A stretch of DNA of 60,808 bases from Ferrovibrio sp. (GTDB taxonomy: Bacteria; Pseudomonadota; Alphaproteobacteria; Ferrovibrionales; Ferrovibrionaceae). A program made the position numbers and the translations under genes. Where the stretch lies: positions 967 to 61,774 of the forward strand of contig NZ_PEKV01000006.1 in assembly GCF_002796975.1 (NCBI RefSeq). The letters run 5' to 3'. The notes below the pieces were generated by a model. It searched no databases, was not told where the DNA came from, and was given only the letters and a program-made list of their open reading frames with translations. Shown here one piece after another: positions 51,798 through 60,311 of the stretch. Numbering within the stretch: position 1 is the stretch's first letter; every line of letters starts with the position of its first letter.

Positions 51798-51885
51798 GTC
51801 ATGCCCGGCCTTGTGCCGGGCATCCACGCCTTCCCTGCTGGATGGGTAAAGACGTGGATGGCCGGGACAAGCCCGGCCATGGCAC
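51798..51885. repeat. Intergenic palindromic element, copy 6
   Basis: GTCATGCCCGGCCTTGTGCC ... GGGACAAGCCCGGCCATGGCAC, with ACGCC...GACGTGGATG inside. It fills the gap between two convergent genes. Confidence 0.8.
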
Positions 51886-51892
51886 ATTTGCT

Positions 51893-53434
51893 TTAGGTAT
51901 TCGCTGCCTTCGCATATTCATCGCGCAATTCGCGCTTCAGCACTTTCCCAATCGCACTGTGCGGCAGCTGATCGCGGAACTCGATGGCCGAGATGCGCTG
52001 CATCTTGCCCAGCTTCGCGTTGGCCCAGAGCAGCAGCTCCGGTGCGGTGATCTTCAGCCCCGGCTTCGCCACCACGAAAGCCACCGGTGTCTCGCCCCAC
52101 TGCTCGCTGGCGACACCGACCACGGCGACATCGGCCACGGCATCATGACCGCGCAGCACGGCCTCCAGGTCGCTGGGATAGATGTTGAAGCCGCCGGAAA
52201 TGATCATGTCCTTGCGGCGGTCCATCAGCTGCATGAAGCCGTCTTCATCGAAACGCCCCATATCGCCGGTACGGATGAAACGCCTGCCGGTGTCGTCATA
52301 CCATTCGGCTTCCGCCGTCTTGCCCGGCTGCTTGTGGTAATGCGTCATGGTCGCGCCGGAATGGCCGACGATCTCGCCGATCTCGCCAGGCGCCACCGGC
52401 TGGCCGTCCTCGGTGATCAGGCGGATGTCATGTCCCTCGGCGGGCCGGCCCACGGTGTGCAGCTTGTCGGGGAATTCGTCGGCCACCAGAATGCAGGTGC
52501 CGCCGCCCTCGGTCATACCGTAATACTCGATCAGCTTGCCGGGCCAGCGTTTCAGGATGTCGGCCTTCAGTGCGCCGCTGAACGGTGCGCTGGTGCAGAA
52601 TTTGGCGCGGAAGGCGCTCAGGTCGTATGTGCCGAAATCGGGATGCGCCATGATGCGCGAATACTGCACCGGCACCAGCATCGTGTGCGTCACACGATGC
52701 TTCTGCGCCAGTTCGAGATATTTCGCCACGTCGAATTTCGCCATCAGCACGGCGGTGCCGCCGCCGGCCATGGTGGGGAACAGGCTGACCAGCGTGGTGT
52801 TGGAATAGAGCGGCGTGGAGAGCAGCGTGACGGCGGCGCGGTCGTAGCCGTAGAGATTGGCGCGCTGCATGTGCAGCCAGCGCATGCCATGCGACTGCAC
52901 GATGCCCTTCGGCGTACCCGTGGTGCCCGAGGAATAGATAATGTTGAACGGCATGTCCGGTGTGACGGGCGCCGGCGCAGGCTTTGTGCCTTCGGGCGCC
53001 AGCCACTGCTCGAATTGCGGCGTATCGAGCCGGACGCGGTGCGGCGGCAGGTCTGACAGCACGCCACGAAACGCCTGTTCGTTATCGCCGTCGAGGAACA
53101 GGTGCTGTGCACCGGCGTCCTGCGCCATGGCAACGATCTGTTCCGGCAGGCTCGACGGCGCCAGCGGCGCGACCGCCAGCCCCGCACGCAGGGCACCGAG
53201 ATAGACGGTGACATAGTCGTTGCGCGAATAGCTGACGATACTGACGGATTTGACCGCCCCATCGCGCTGCAGGGCGGCGGCGACACGGTCGGCGCGGGCA
53301 TCAAGCTGGCCCCAGGTCAGCGAGGCTTCCGCATCGATCACGGCCGGATGATCCGGGCGCTCGGCGGCATAGGCGCGCACGAGATCCGACAGCGTGGCGA
53401 AATCGCCGGCGAGTAACGCGTCAGCAGGCTTCAT
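51893..53434 (-). CDS. AMP-dependent acyl-CoA synthetase/ligase
   Basis: 513 residues. ANL-family motifs: P-loop YSSGTTGTPKGIVQSH (167-182), YGMTEGGGTCIL, TGDMGRFDEDGFMQLMDRRKDMIISGGFNIYPSDLE, and a C-terminal GKVLKRELRD with the catalytic Lys. It activates a carboxylic acid to its CoA ester; the chain length or substrate is not predictable. It is followed on its own strand by nothing and preceded 2 bp upstream by a HAD gene, so the two are coexpressed. Confidence 0.93.
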   Translation of the reverse strand: MKPADALLAGDFATLSDLVRAYAAERPDHPAVIDAEASLTWGQLDARADRVAAALQRDGAVKSVSIVSYSRNDYVTVYLGALRAGLAVAPLAPSSLPEQIVAMAQDAGAQHLFLDGDNEQAFRGVLSDLPPHRVRLDTPQFEQWLAPEGTKPAPAPVTPDMPFNIIYSSGTTGTPKGIVQSHGMRWLHMQRANLYGYDRAAVTLLSTPLYSNTTLVSLFPTMAGGGTAVLMAKFDVAKYLELAQKHRVTHTMLVPVQYSRIMAHPDFGTYDLSAFRAKFCTSAPFSGALKADILKRWPGKLIEYYGMTEGGGTCILVADEFPDKLHTVGRPAEGHDIRLITEDGQPVAPGEIGEIVGHSGATMTHYHKQPGKTAEAEWYDDTGRRFIRTGDMGRFDEDGFMQLMDRRKDMIISGGFNIYPSDLEAVLRGHDAVADVAVVGVASEQWGETPVAFVVAKPGLKITAPELLLWANAKLGKMQRISAIEFRDQLPHSAIGKVLKRELRDEYAKAANT

Positions 53435-53436
53435 TT

Positions 53437-54084
53437 TTACAGCTCCATACCGAGTATACGGCCCAGCTCGGCCAGCGCCGCATCCGGGTCGGTCACCTTG
53501 ATCGTGGTCATGCCCATGGCGGCGGCCGGCTTGAGATTGATGCCGAGGTCGTCGAGGAAGACGGCTTCCGTGGGCTGGATACCGAGCAGGCTGCAGGCGC
53601 GCTCGTAAAATGCCGGTTCGGGCTTGCGCACACCGACTTTGCTCGACTCCACCACCACCTCGAACAGGCCGATCACTTCGGCGACAGCCTTGGCGCGTTC
53701 GGGTGAGCCGGTCATCGACGGACCATGGCCATGCGGCATGTTGTTGGTCAGGCAGGCGATGCGATAGCGCGTTTTCACGGTTTTCAGGGCCGCCACCATG
53801 CGCGGGCGAATCTCGCCCGAGATCAGCGCCAGGATGTCGCGGCCATGCACGTCCTGGCCCAGTGCGCGTGCCTCGGCGCAGAAACGCTCGCCGAACACGG
53901 CAGCGTCGATTTCGCCACGCTCGAAACAGGCCCAGGCATTGCTGTGCGGATTGGTGCTGTTGACGCGGCGCAGGAAATCGCGCGGCAGACCGCGTTCTTC
54001 CTCGTAGCGGCGGAAGGCATCGAAGGGCGAGGTGCTGATCACCCCGCCGAAATCCCAGAGTACGGCTTTGATATTGTTGTTCAT
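53437..54084 (-). CDS. HAD family hydrolase, ACAD10-like
   Basis: 215 residues. VLWDFGGVI (8-16) has the nucleophile Asp11 in a DFGGV motif; the second Asp of DxD is replaced by Gly, as in the ACAD10-like branch. CLTNNMPHG, KVGVRKPEPAFYERA and FLDDLGINLKPAAAMGM are HAD motifs 2-4. Members dephosphorylate small metabolites. It is immediately upstream of the acyl-CoA synthetase gene, which fits an acyl-activation role by context only. Confidence 0.88.
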   Translation of the reverse strand: MNNNIKAVLWDFGGVISTSPFDAFRRYEEERGLPRDFLRRVNSTNPHSNAWACFERGEIDAAVFGERFCAEARALGQDVHGRDILALISGEIRPRMVAALKTVKTRYRIACLTNNMPHGHGPSMTGSPERAKAVAEVIGLFEVVVESSKVGVRKPEPAFYERACSLLGIQPTEAVFLDDLGINLKPAAAMGMTTIKVTDPDAALAELGRILGMEL

Positions 54085-54136
54085 CGACGCGGCGTTTCCC
54101 CTGGGGAATGCCGCTGACGTAAACGTCAGGGTTCCC

Positions 54137-56485
54137 TTATCCGCACTTACTATAGCCGCAGGAGGTGCAGGTATCGCAACCCTCGGACTTGATCAGGCCA
54201 GGCTGGCCGCATTTCGGGCACTGGCGCAGGCCGGACAGCGGCTTCGGCGTTTCCGCATTGGCGGCCAGCGCCAGCACGGCTTTTTCCTCGCGCGTGTCGT
54301 TCGGATCGGCCATGAAGCCGATATTGATCAGATGCTGCTCGATCACGCCACCGATCGCCGCCAGCAGCGAGGGCACATATTTGCCGCCCATCCAGTGGCC
54401 GCCGCGCGGATCGAACACCGCCTTCAGCTCATCCACCACGAAGCTGACATCGCCGCCGCGACGGAACACCGCCGAGATCATGCGGGTAAGCGCCACGGTC
54501 CAGGCATAGTGTTCGGTGTTCTTCGAATTGACGAAGACCTCGAAGGGCCGCAGACGGCCATCCTGCAGAATGTCGTTCAGCGTGATGTACATCGCATGTT
54601 CGGAATCCGGCCAGGTGATCTTGTAGGTGCGGCCGGGCAGGGCTTCCGGACGGTCGAGCGGCTTGGTCATGTAGATCACGCCGCCAGCGGCCAGCGGATC
54701 GCGCGGCTTCATCACCTGTACCGGCTTGGCCACGGCAACCAGCGGCAGCTCGGCCTGCTGCTGCGCGGCAGGTTCGGCCTTCTTCTCATCCTTCTTCACC
54801 GTCAGCACCGAGCCGGTGATGTCGTTCGGGCGATAGGTCGTGCAGCCCTTGCAGCCCTGCTCATAGGCCATCGCATAGACGTCCTTGAAGCTCTCGAAAT
54901 CGATTTCTTCCGGCACGTTGATGGTCTTGGAGATCGAGCTGTCGATGTATTTCTGCACGGCGGCCTGCACGCGCACATGGTCGGCCGGCGAAAGACCCTG
55001 CGCGTCCACGAAAGCCTCGGTCAGCGGGATATTCTCGCCCTTCAGCTGCTTGTACAACCGATAGGCATAATCGCTGACTTCCTCCTGCCGGCGCGTGCCA
55101 TCGGGCATCAGCACGGAACGCATGTAGGTGAAGCTGAAGACCGGTTCGAGCCCCGAGGAGATGTTATCGGCCAGCAGCGAGATCGTGCCGGTCGGCGCAA
55201 TCGAGGTCAGCAGCGCATTGCGGATACCGTGCCGGGCAATTGCGTCGCGCACATCGGCATCCAGTTCGCGGATGCTCTCGCCAGCCAGATAGGCGTCGCG
55301 GTCGAACAGCGGAAACGCGCCTTTTTCCTTCGCGAGATCCACCGAGGCGAGATAGGCGGCACGCTGCAGCCGCTTCATCCAGGTCTCGATCAGCACGATG
55401 GAGGCGGCCGAGCCGTAGCGCGCACCGACCATGATCAGCGCATCGGCCAGGCCGGTGATCCCGAGCCCGATGCGGCGCTTGTTGCGCGCCTCGGTCGCCT
55501 GTTGCTCAAGCGGGAAATTGGAAACCTCGATGGTGTTGTCCATCATCCGCACGGCGGCGCGGGTCAGGCGGTCAAGCTCTTCCAGATCCAGTGCGGCATC
55601 CGCCTCGAACGGCTTCTGCACCAGCTTCGCCAGATTGATCGAGCCGAGCAGGCAGGCGCCGTAAGGCGGCAGCGGCTGCTCGCCGCAAGGGTTCGTGGCG
55701 CTGATCGTCTCGCAGTAGTGCAGGTTGTTCCGGGTGTTGATGCGGTCGATGAAGATCACGCCGGGCTCGGCAAAGGCATAGGTTGCCCGCATGATCTTGT
55801 CCCACAGGTCGCGGGCCTGCACGGTGCGATAGGCCGTACCGTTGAATTTCAGCTCCCAGGCCTGGTTCTGCTTCACGGCCTGCATGAAGGCATCGGTCAC
55901 CAGCACCGAGAGATTGAACATGCGGAGCCGATTGGCCTCGCGCTTAGCCTCGATGAAGGCCTCGATATCGGGATGGTCGCAACGGAGCGTCGCCATCATG
56001 GCGCCGCGCCGGCTGCCGGCCGACATGATGGTGCGGCACATCGCGTCCCACACATCCATGAAGCTGAGCGGCCCGGAGGCGTCGGCGCCAACGCCCTTCA
56101 CCGGCGCGCCGCGCGGGCGCAGCGTGGAAAAGTCATAACCGATGCCGCCGCCCTGCTGCATCGTCAGCGCGGCTTCCTTCAGGTGTTCGAAGATGCCGGC
56201 CATGTCGTCGGGCACAGTGCCCATGACGAAGCAGTTGAACAGCGTGACTTTGCGCGCGGTGCCGGCACCGGCCACGATGCGGCCGGCGGGCAGGAAGCGG
56301 AAATCCTTCAGCGCCTCGAAGAAGCCGGCTTCATGCGCGGCCGGGTCTGTCTCCGCCACGGCGAGCGCCTTGGCGATACGCTGCCAGGTGTCCGGAATCG
56401 TCTGGTCCACCGGCGCGCCGTCCGGCCCCTTCAGGCGGTATTTCATGTCCCAGATCTGCTGGGAAATCGGCGCGATGGGAGACAT
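54137..56485 (-). CDS. nrdJ: Adenosylcobalamin-dependent ribonucleotide reductase (class II)
   Basis: 782 residues. It converts ribonucleotides to deoxyribonucleotides with coenzyme B12. Seen: FLPAGRI, NCFVMG with redox Cys85, QGGGIGYDFSTLRPRG, FNLSVLVTDAFM, ATNPCGEQPLPPYGACLLGSINL (thiyl-radical Cys and ligands), APTGTISLLADNISSGLEPVFSF, and a C-terminal zinc ribbon CPKCGQPGL...CTSCGYSKCG carrying the reductant cysteines. It is shorter than the roughly 1200-residue form of many alphaproteobacteria but has all core motifs. Confidence 0.95.
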   Translation of the reverse strand: MSPIAPISQQIWDMKYRLKGPDGAPVDQTIPDTWQRIAKALAVAETDPAAHEAGFFEALKDFRFLPAGRIVAGAGTARKVTLFNCFVMGTVPDDMAGIFEHLKEAALTMQQGGGIGYDFSTLRPRGAPVKGVGADASGPLSFMDVWDAMCRTIMSAGSRRGAMMATLRCDHPDIEAFIEAKREANRLRMFNLSVLVTDAFMQAVKQNQAWELKFNGTAYRTVQARDLWDKIMRATYAFAEPGVIFIDRINTRNNLHYCETISATNPCGEQPLPPYGACLLGSINLAKLVQKPFEADAALDLEELDRLTRAAVRMMDNTIEVSNFPLEQQATEARNKRRIGLGITGLADALIMVGARYGSAASIVLIETWMKRLQRAAYLASVDLAKEKGAFPLFDRDAYLAGESIRELDADVRDAIARHGIRNALLTSIAPTGTISLLADNISSGLEPVFSFTYMRSVLMPDGTRRQEEVSDYAYRLYKQLKGENIPLTEAFVDAQGLSPADHVRVQAAVQKYIDSSISKTINVPEEIDFESFKDVYAMAYEQGCKGCTTYRPNDITGSVLTVKKDEKKAEPAAQQQAELPLVAVAKPVQVMKPRDPLAAGGVIYMTKPLDRPEALPGRTYKITWPDSEHAMYITLNDILQDGRLRPFEVFVNSKNTEHYAWTVALTRMISAVFRRGGDVSFVVDELKAVFDPRGGHWMGGKYVPSLLAAIGGVIEQHLINIGFMADPNDTREEKAVLALAANAETPKPLSGLRQCPKCGQPGLIKSEGCDTCTSCGYSKCG

Positions 56486-56620
56486 TCCTGAACCTCAAAG
56501 ACGACAAGCGGCGCCTCGTTTGAGAGCGCCGCAACAGGCTGACTCTATCGCCCGAAGGCCCAGAGTCCAGCAGAATGTTCTCAATCTGTTTCTACAGATT
56601 GATCAACTGGGGTGTGGCCA

Positions 56621-56632
56621 ACAATATATTGT
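56621..56632 (-). promoter_or_regulatory. NrdR-box-like palindrome upstream of nrdJ
   Basis: ACAATATATTGT, a perfect palindrome that matches the core of the NrdR consensus (ACACWATATATWGTGT). It is 136 bp upstream of the nrdJ start. NrdR boxes normally occur in pairs about 31 bp apart; a matching second box is not obvious here. Confidence 0.55.
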
Positions 56633-56740
56633 AAGACTTGGATAATCGGAGTTATCCCCGCGATCCGCAAAGGGCTGCGGCAAAGTTATCCCGGGTTATG
56701 CACAGGTCGGAAAACTGCCCTTCTAAGTATGCGCTTCATC

Positions 56741-56825
56741 GTCATTCCCGCGAAAGCGGGAATCCAGGCGATGTATGGAGAGAAGAAACTGGACCCCGGC
56801 TCGCGCTGCGCTTGGCCGGGGTGAC
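56741..56825. repeat. Intergenic palindromic element, related subfamily
   Basis: GTCATTCCCGCGAAAGCGGGAATCC (56741-56765) is a hairpin; the second half GGACCCCGGCTCGCGCTGCG ... GGCCGGGGTGAC is another. The ends GTCA...TGAC match the six CCGG-type copies, but the internal sequence is different. Confidence 0.7.
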
Positions 56826-56845
56826 GACGAAAGTTTAGACGCGAC

Positions 56846-57340
56846 TTACTGTCCGGTCTTCCTGATCTCGTCCTGGATCTCCGCCGCCCACTCGCGAAAC
56901 ATTTGCGTGTCCTCGGCAAACATCTCGCGCGTGATATTCGCCACGGCAAAGACCTGCCCGCGTTCGTCATGCGGCTCGGCGTAAGGGTTTTCCGCCGCGA
57001 TCTCGACGCCGATCTCGCCGGGCTTGGCGCCCAGCTTCAGCACGAAGCAGTCGCGCTCCGGGTGATCCTTGTGCATCGCGCAGGTCAGCGCCAGCCAAGC
57101 CGCGCCCATCGCCATGGCATTGGCCTCCGCGCCGCCTTTCAGATGGTCGCCGGCCTCGATGCTGTTGGCCAGCATGTCCCACATCTGCAGGCGGAACTCG
57201 GCAAATGGCAGGCCTGCATTGGCCATCATGCGGTTGGCCATGTTGGAGAACATCAGCGCTTCGGCCAGCTGCATCTCGAACTGCAATTCGCCCAGGCCAT
57301 ACTGGATAGCAAAGGCGTAGGTGGGGGTGCCGGTGCTCAA
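56846..57340 (-). CDS. Conserved hypothetical protein, translationally coupled to plsC
   Basis: 164 residues if started at TTG 57340, which overlaps the plsC stop (TTGA). ATG codons only appear about 23 residues later (MQLAEALMFSNMANRM), so a TTG start is favoured by the 4-bp coupling. It is soluble, mostly helical, with no domain I recognise; conserved-looking parts are LPFAEFRLQMWDMLANSIEAGDHLKGG and FAVANITREMFAEDTQMFREWAAEIQDEI. Confidence 0.6.
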   Translation of the reverse strand: MSTGTPTYAFAIQYGLGELQFEMQLAEALMFSNMANRMMANAGLPFAEFRLQMWDMLANSIEAGDHLKGGAEANAMAMGAAWLALTCAMHKDHPERDCFVLKLGAKPGEIGVEIAAENPYAEPHDERGQVFAVANITREMFAEDTQMFREWAAEIQDEIRKTGQ

Positions 57341-58065
57341 GACAGTGCGGCCCGCGTTTCCGCCTCCAGCGCCGCATTGGCGCTTTCGATGCGGGTCTCG
57401 AGTTCGGCCATGAAGGTTTCCCGATCCAGCCCGGCCGGAATGACGGGCAGGAAGCGCAGCACGATGGTGCCGGGCCGGCGCAAGACGCCCCGCTTGGGCC
57501 AGAAGAAACCGGAATTGAGCGCCACCGGCACGACCGGCAGCTTGAGGTCGCGATACAGCGCCACCACACCGGGCTGATACGGCGCGCTTTCGCCGGGCAG
57601 CGTACGCGTGCCCTGCGGGAAGATCAGGATCTTGCGGCCGGCTTCGGCCGCCGCGCGCGCGTCCTTCAGCATCTGCTTCAGCGCCTTGGCGCCGCCGGCG
57701 CGGTCGACCGCGATCATCCCCTGCGCCCGGCAGAGCGCGCCATAGACCGGAATGCTCAGCAGCTCTTGTTTCATCACGATGGCCGGGCCACGAAACAGCC
57801 GCAGCACGATGGCGGTATCCCACAGCGACTGGTGCTTGGCCGCCACCATGGCCGGGCCCGGCGGGATATGCTCGGTGCCCTCGATCCGCACATGGATGTT
57901 GCAGATCACGCGCAGCAGCCAGTTGATGCCGTCCGACCAGACGGCGCCGATGCTGAACAGCTGCTGGCGATCGCCCAGGGCCATCGGGATCAGGCCATAG
58001 AGCGCCAGCGGCGTGCTCCACGCGAAGAAGATAATCTGGAAGAGAACGGAGCGCAGCAGCAGCAT
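57337..58065 (-). CDS. plsC: 1-acyl-sn-glycerol-3-phosphate acyltransferase
   Basis: 242 residues from ATG 58065, which shares one base with the ydcF stop (TAATG). Acyltransferase blocks: AAKHQSLWDT (HxxxxD), GPAIVMKQELLSIPVYG, ILIFPQGTRTLPGE, and LPVVPVALNSGFFWP. N-terminal membrane helix. It makes phosphatidic acid from lysophosphatidic acid in the inner membrane. Start upstream in the same frame is possible but would have no homologous sequence. Confidence 0.93.
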   Translation of the reverse strand: MLLLRSVLFQIIFFAWSTPLALYGLIPMALGDRQQLFSIGAVWSDGINWLLRVICNIHVRIEGTEHIPPGPAMVAAKHQSLWDTAIVLRLFRGPAIVMKQELLSIPVYGALCRAQGMIAVDRAGGAKALKQMLKDARAAAEAGRKILIFPQGTRTLPGESAPYQPGVVALYRDLKLPVVPVALNSGFFWPKRGVLRRPGTIVLRFLPVIPAGLDRETFMAELETRIESANAALEAETRAALS

Positions 58066-58847
58066 TACTGCGGCTTCTCGTCGGCGGGTTTTTCTTCGAC
58101 TGGCGGCGCAGCCGGCTGCACGGGCACGCTCTGCGGCGCAGATGTGACGGCCTTCTGTTCCAGCGTGGCGGTCAACTGGGTGCCGAGATGGGCACGCAGC
58201 AGCGCGGCCAGGTATTTGGTGTATTCCCCGAGCAGGAAGGCAGTCGCGGTACGGCGCTGCCACCAGTCTTCCACGCGCATCGCATCCGAGCGCACCGGAT
58301 GCGGCAGCACGGTAAAGCCCGGCAGGTAGCGGCCGAATTCCACCAGCGCGCGCGGCATATGGTAATTTGCCGTCACCAGCCGGATGGTCTTGTAGCCGCG
58401 CGCCGCGGCCCAGCTTGCCGTTTCGGCGGCATTGCCGGCGGTGTCGTCGGCCTCGAAGCCGAGATCGACGCAGCAGTCGAACAGCAACTGCAGATCGATG
58501 CCCTGCCAGTTGCTGCTGGCCTGCACCGCATCCGGCATCGCCGGCAGCACGGCCTGCAGCAGCGAGGCTTTGGTCGCGGTCTGCGCCACGCCCGAGACCA
58601 GCAGGCGCTCGGCCTTGTTTTCATTGAGTAGGCGCAGTGCCGTGGCAAGCCGTGCGCCGCCGCCGGTCAGCACCACGATGGCATCCGTCTTCTCCGTGCT
58701 CGGCACGGTGATCGATTCCACGCGCTCGACATAGGCGATGCCGCCGCCGAGCCAGAGCAGGCCGAGCGCGGCCAGCAGCATCAGCCAGCGGCCGATCCGG
58801 GTGGGAAAGGAGGTCGACTCTTCGTCGCGATCTCTGCGGGCCATCAC
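58065..58847 (-). CDS. YdcF/ElyC/SanA family membrane protein
   Basis: 260 residues. One N-terminal helix (about 20-38: WLMLLAALGLLWLGGGIAYV) then the DUF218 domain: DAIVVLTGGGARLATALRLLNENKAERLLVSG, TASWAAARGYKTIRLVTANYHMPRALVEF, and a Pro-rich tail. DUF218 proteins affect envelope and lipid carrier metabolism; the activity is not firmly known. Its start overlaps the stop of the upstream HAD-phosphatase gene by 4 bp (ATGA). Confidence 0.88.
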   Translation of the reverse strand: MMARRDRDEESTSFPTRIGRWLMLLAALGLLWLGGGIAYVERVESITVPSTEKTDAIVVLTGGGARLATALRLLNENKAERLLVSGVAQTATKASLLQAVLPAMPDAVQASSNWQGIDLQLLFDCCVDLGFEADDTAGNAAETASWAAARGYKTIRLVTANYHMPRALVEFGRYLPGFTVLPHPVRSDAMRVEDWWQRRTATAFLLGEYTKYLAALLRAHLGTQLTATLEQKAVTSAPQSVPVQPAAPPVEEKPADEKPQ

Positions 58848-59407
58848 GACTCCGTAGGCTCAGTTACTTGATTTAACAGCCGGTTGACGGCATCGGACAA
58901 ATCTTCTGCCACCGTTACCGGCAGCAGGTCGGGCGGAATACCATTCGCCTGTACCTGTGCTCCGTTACCGCTGCGCACCAGGATCTTACGGCAACCGGCG
59001 GTGCTGGCAGCCTGCAGGTCGATCAGGCTGTCGCCGATAAACACCGTCTCCTGCGAGCTGCGGCGAAAGCGCTGCATCGCCTCGCGCAGCATGCCGGTAC
59101 CGGGCTTGCGCCGTTCGGTCGGTGCCCAGGGCGGATCGGGCGCAAAGAACAGCGCATCGATCTTTGCCCCGTCGCGCGCCAGTTCGCCGAACAGCTTCTC
59201 GTGAATGCGGTTGAGCATCGCTTCGTCGATGATGCCGCGGCCGACGCAGGCCTGGTTGGTGCAGACGGCGACCTGCCAGCCGCGTGCATTCAGCTGCGCC
59301 ACGGCTTTGCCCACACCGGACAGCATGATCAGTTCGTCCGGCGATTTCACGTAATCGTCGGGATAGACTTTGTTCAGGACGCCGTCGCGATCGAGTAGAA
59401 TCAACAT
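58844..59407 (-). CDS. gmhB: HAD-IIIA phosphatase, GmhB-like (D,D-heptose bisphosphate phosphatase)
   Basis: 187 residues. ILLDRDGVLN (DxD), GWQVAVCTNQACVGRGI, and FIGDSLIDLQAASTAGCRKILV match GmhB/histidinol phosphatase HAD-IIIA proteins. GmhB dephosphorylates heptose 1,7-bisphosphate in LPS core synthesis. The zinc-binding loop is reduced (FAPDPPWAPTERRKPGTG without the usual C-H pattern), so specificity is uncertain. Lies 10 bp after ftsX. Confidence 0.75.
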   Translation of the reverse strand: MLILLDRDGVLNKVYPDDYVKSPDELIMLSGVGKAVAQLNARGWQVAVCTNQACVGRGIIDEAMLNRIHEKLFGELARDGAKIDALFFAPDPPWAPTERRKPGTGMLREAMQRFRRSSQETVFIGDSLIDLQAASTAGCRKILVRSGNGAQVQANGIPPDLLPVTVAEDLSDAVNRLLNQVTEPTES

Positions 59408-59417
59408 GTTTTACGTC

Positions 59418-60311
59418 TTACAACATTGCGCGCAATTCGCCGAGTACCGTCCAGCGCGCGGTCAGGATCGCCAGCGCAGCCGCGGCCAGCGGCAGCACCG
59501 GCAGCAGCAGCCAGTGCCACCACAACAGTTGCAGGCCCGGCAGCAGTCCGGTGCCGATGCCGCCGGCCAGCAGCTGGATGCCGATCAGCAAAGCCGCCGC
59601 CAGCCCGGCGCCGAGGATGCCGCCGCGCAGTGCCTGTGCCGCCACATGGCGCTGGAACTGCTGGGCGATATAGCCATCTTCCGCGCCGATCAGATGCAGC
59701 AGCTCGATCGTGTCGCGCCGCGCCGCGAGACCCGCGCGCGTGGCGAAGATCACCATCGCCGCTGCCGCCATGCCGACCAGCAATACGATGCTGCCGCCCA
59801 GGCTCTGCAGCAGGCGGCCGAGTTGAACGAGGCGGTCCAGCCATGGCTTGGGATCGTCCGCGCGTGCGCCGGGCACAGCCGCCTGCAGCCGCGCATTCAG
59901 CGCTTCGACTGACAGCGCGGCATTGTCCTGCAGCGTCACATCGATCATGCCGGGCAGCGGCAGGTCGGCCTGCAGCGCAGCGCTGCCGAGCCAGGGCTGC
60001 AGCAGCGCTTCGACGGCAGAGCGTTCGACGATCTGCACCTCGGCGATACCGGGCACGGTCTTCAGTAAATCCGCGGCGGCCTGCAGGCGCGGCGGCATCG
60101 GCTGGCCCGGCCGGTCGGCAATCTGCACGGTGAGCTTCGCCGACACGCCGCGGCGCCAGCCTTCGATGGTGCCGTCCAGCGCCAGCGCACCGCTCAGGGC
60201 AAGTGCGGCGAGGAACACCATCACCGCCAGCGCCCAAGGCAGGAAGCGCACCGACTTGTCGGATTCCAGCTGCAGGTCGGAGACCGGAGTTTTCTTCCGC
60301 GCCTTGCTCAC
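59418..60311 (-). CDS. ftsX: Cell division protein FtsX
   Basis: 297 residues, four helices (about 26-45, 173-194, 218-240, 265-290) with the periplasmic loop between the first and second (GTIEGWRRGVSAKLTVQIADRPG). FtsX and FtsE regulate septal murein hydrolases. The ATG overlaps ftsE's stop by 4 bp (60308-60311). Confidence 0.93.
   Translation of the reverse strand: MSKARKKTPVSDLQLESDKSVRFLPWALAVMVFLAALALSGALALDGTIEGWRRGVSAKLTVQIADRPGQPMPPRLQAAADLLKTVPGIAEVQIVERSAVEALLQPWLGSAALQADLPLPGMIDVTLQDNAALSVEALNARLQAAVPGARADDPKPWLDRLVQLGRLLQSLGGSIVLLVGMAAAAMVIFATRAGLAARRDTIELLHLIGAEDGYIAQQFQRHVAAQALRGGILGAGLAAALLIGIQLLAGGIGTGLLPGLQLLWWHWLLLPVLPLAAAALAILTARWTVLGELRAML

Larger units (their letters stand above)
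56486..56845. other. nrdJ upstream regulatory gap
   Basis: 360 bp between nrdJ and the next minus-strand gene. It contains an NrdR-box-like palindrome (56621), an inverted repeat AATCTGT..ACAGATT (56583-56600), a GGATAA..TTATCC dyad (56640-56657), several TTATCC/TTATGCACA sequences resembling DnaA boxes, and a palindromic repeat (56741). No gene is apparent. Confidence 0.6.

Noticed and set aside
54032..56491. An 819-codon plus-strand frame antisense to nrdJ
   Set aside because: nrdJ has every class II reductase motif on the other strand, and the antisense frame is Gln/His/Arg-rich and featureless.
56636..56710. Chromosome replication origin suggested by DnaA-box-like 9-mers
   Set aside because: Only one good match (TTATGCACA), no AT-rich unwinding region, and no dnaA, hemE or parAB near. 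Regulation of nrdJ is the simpler reading.
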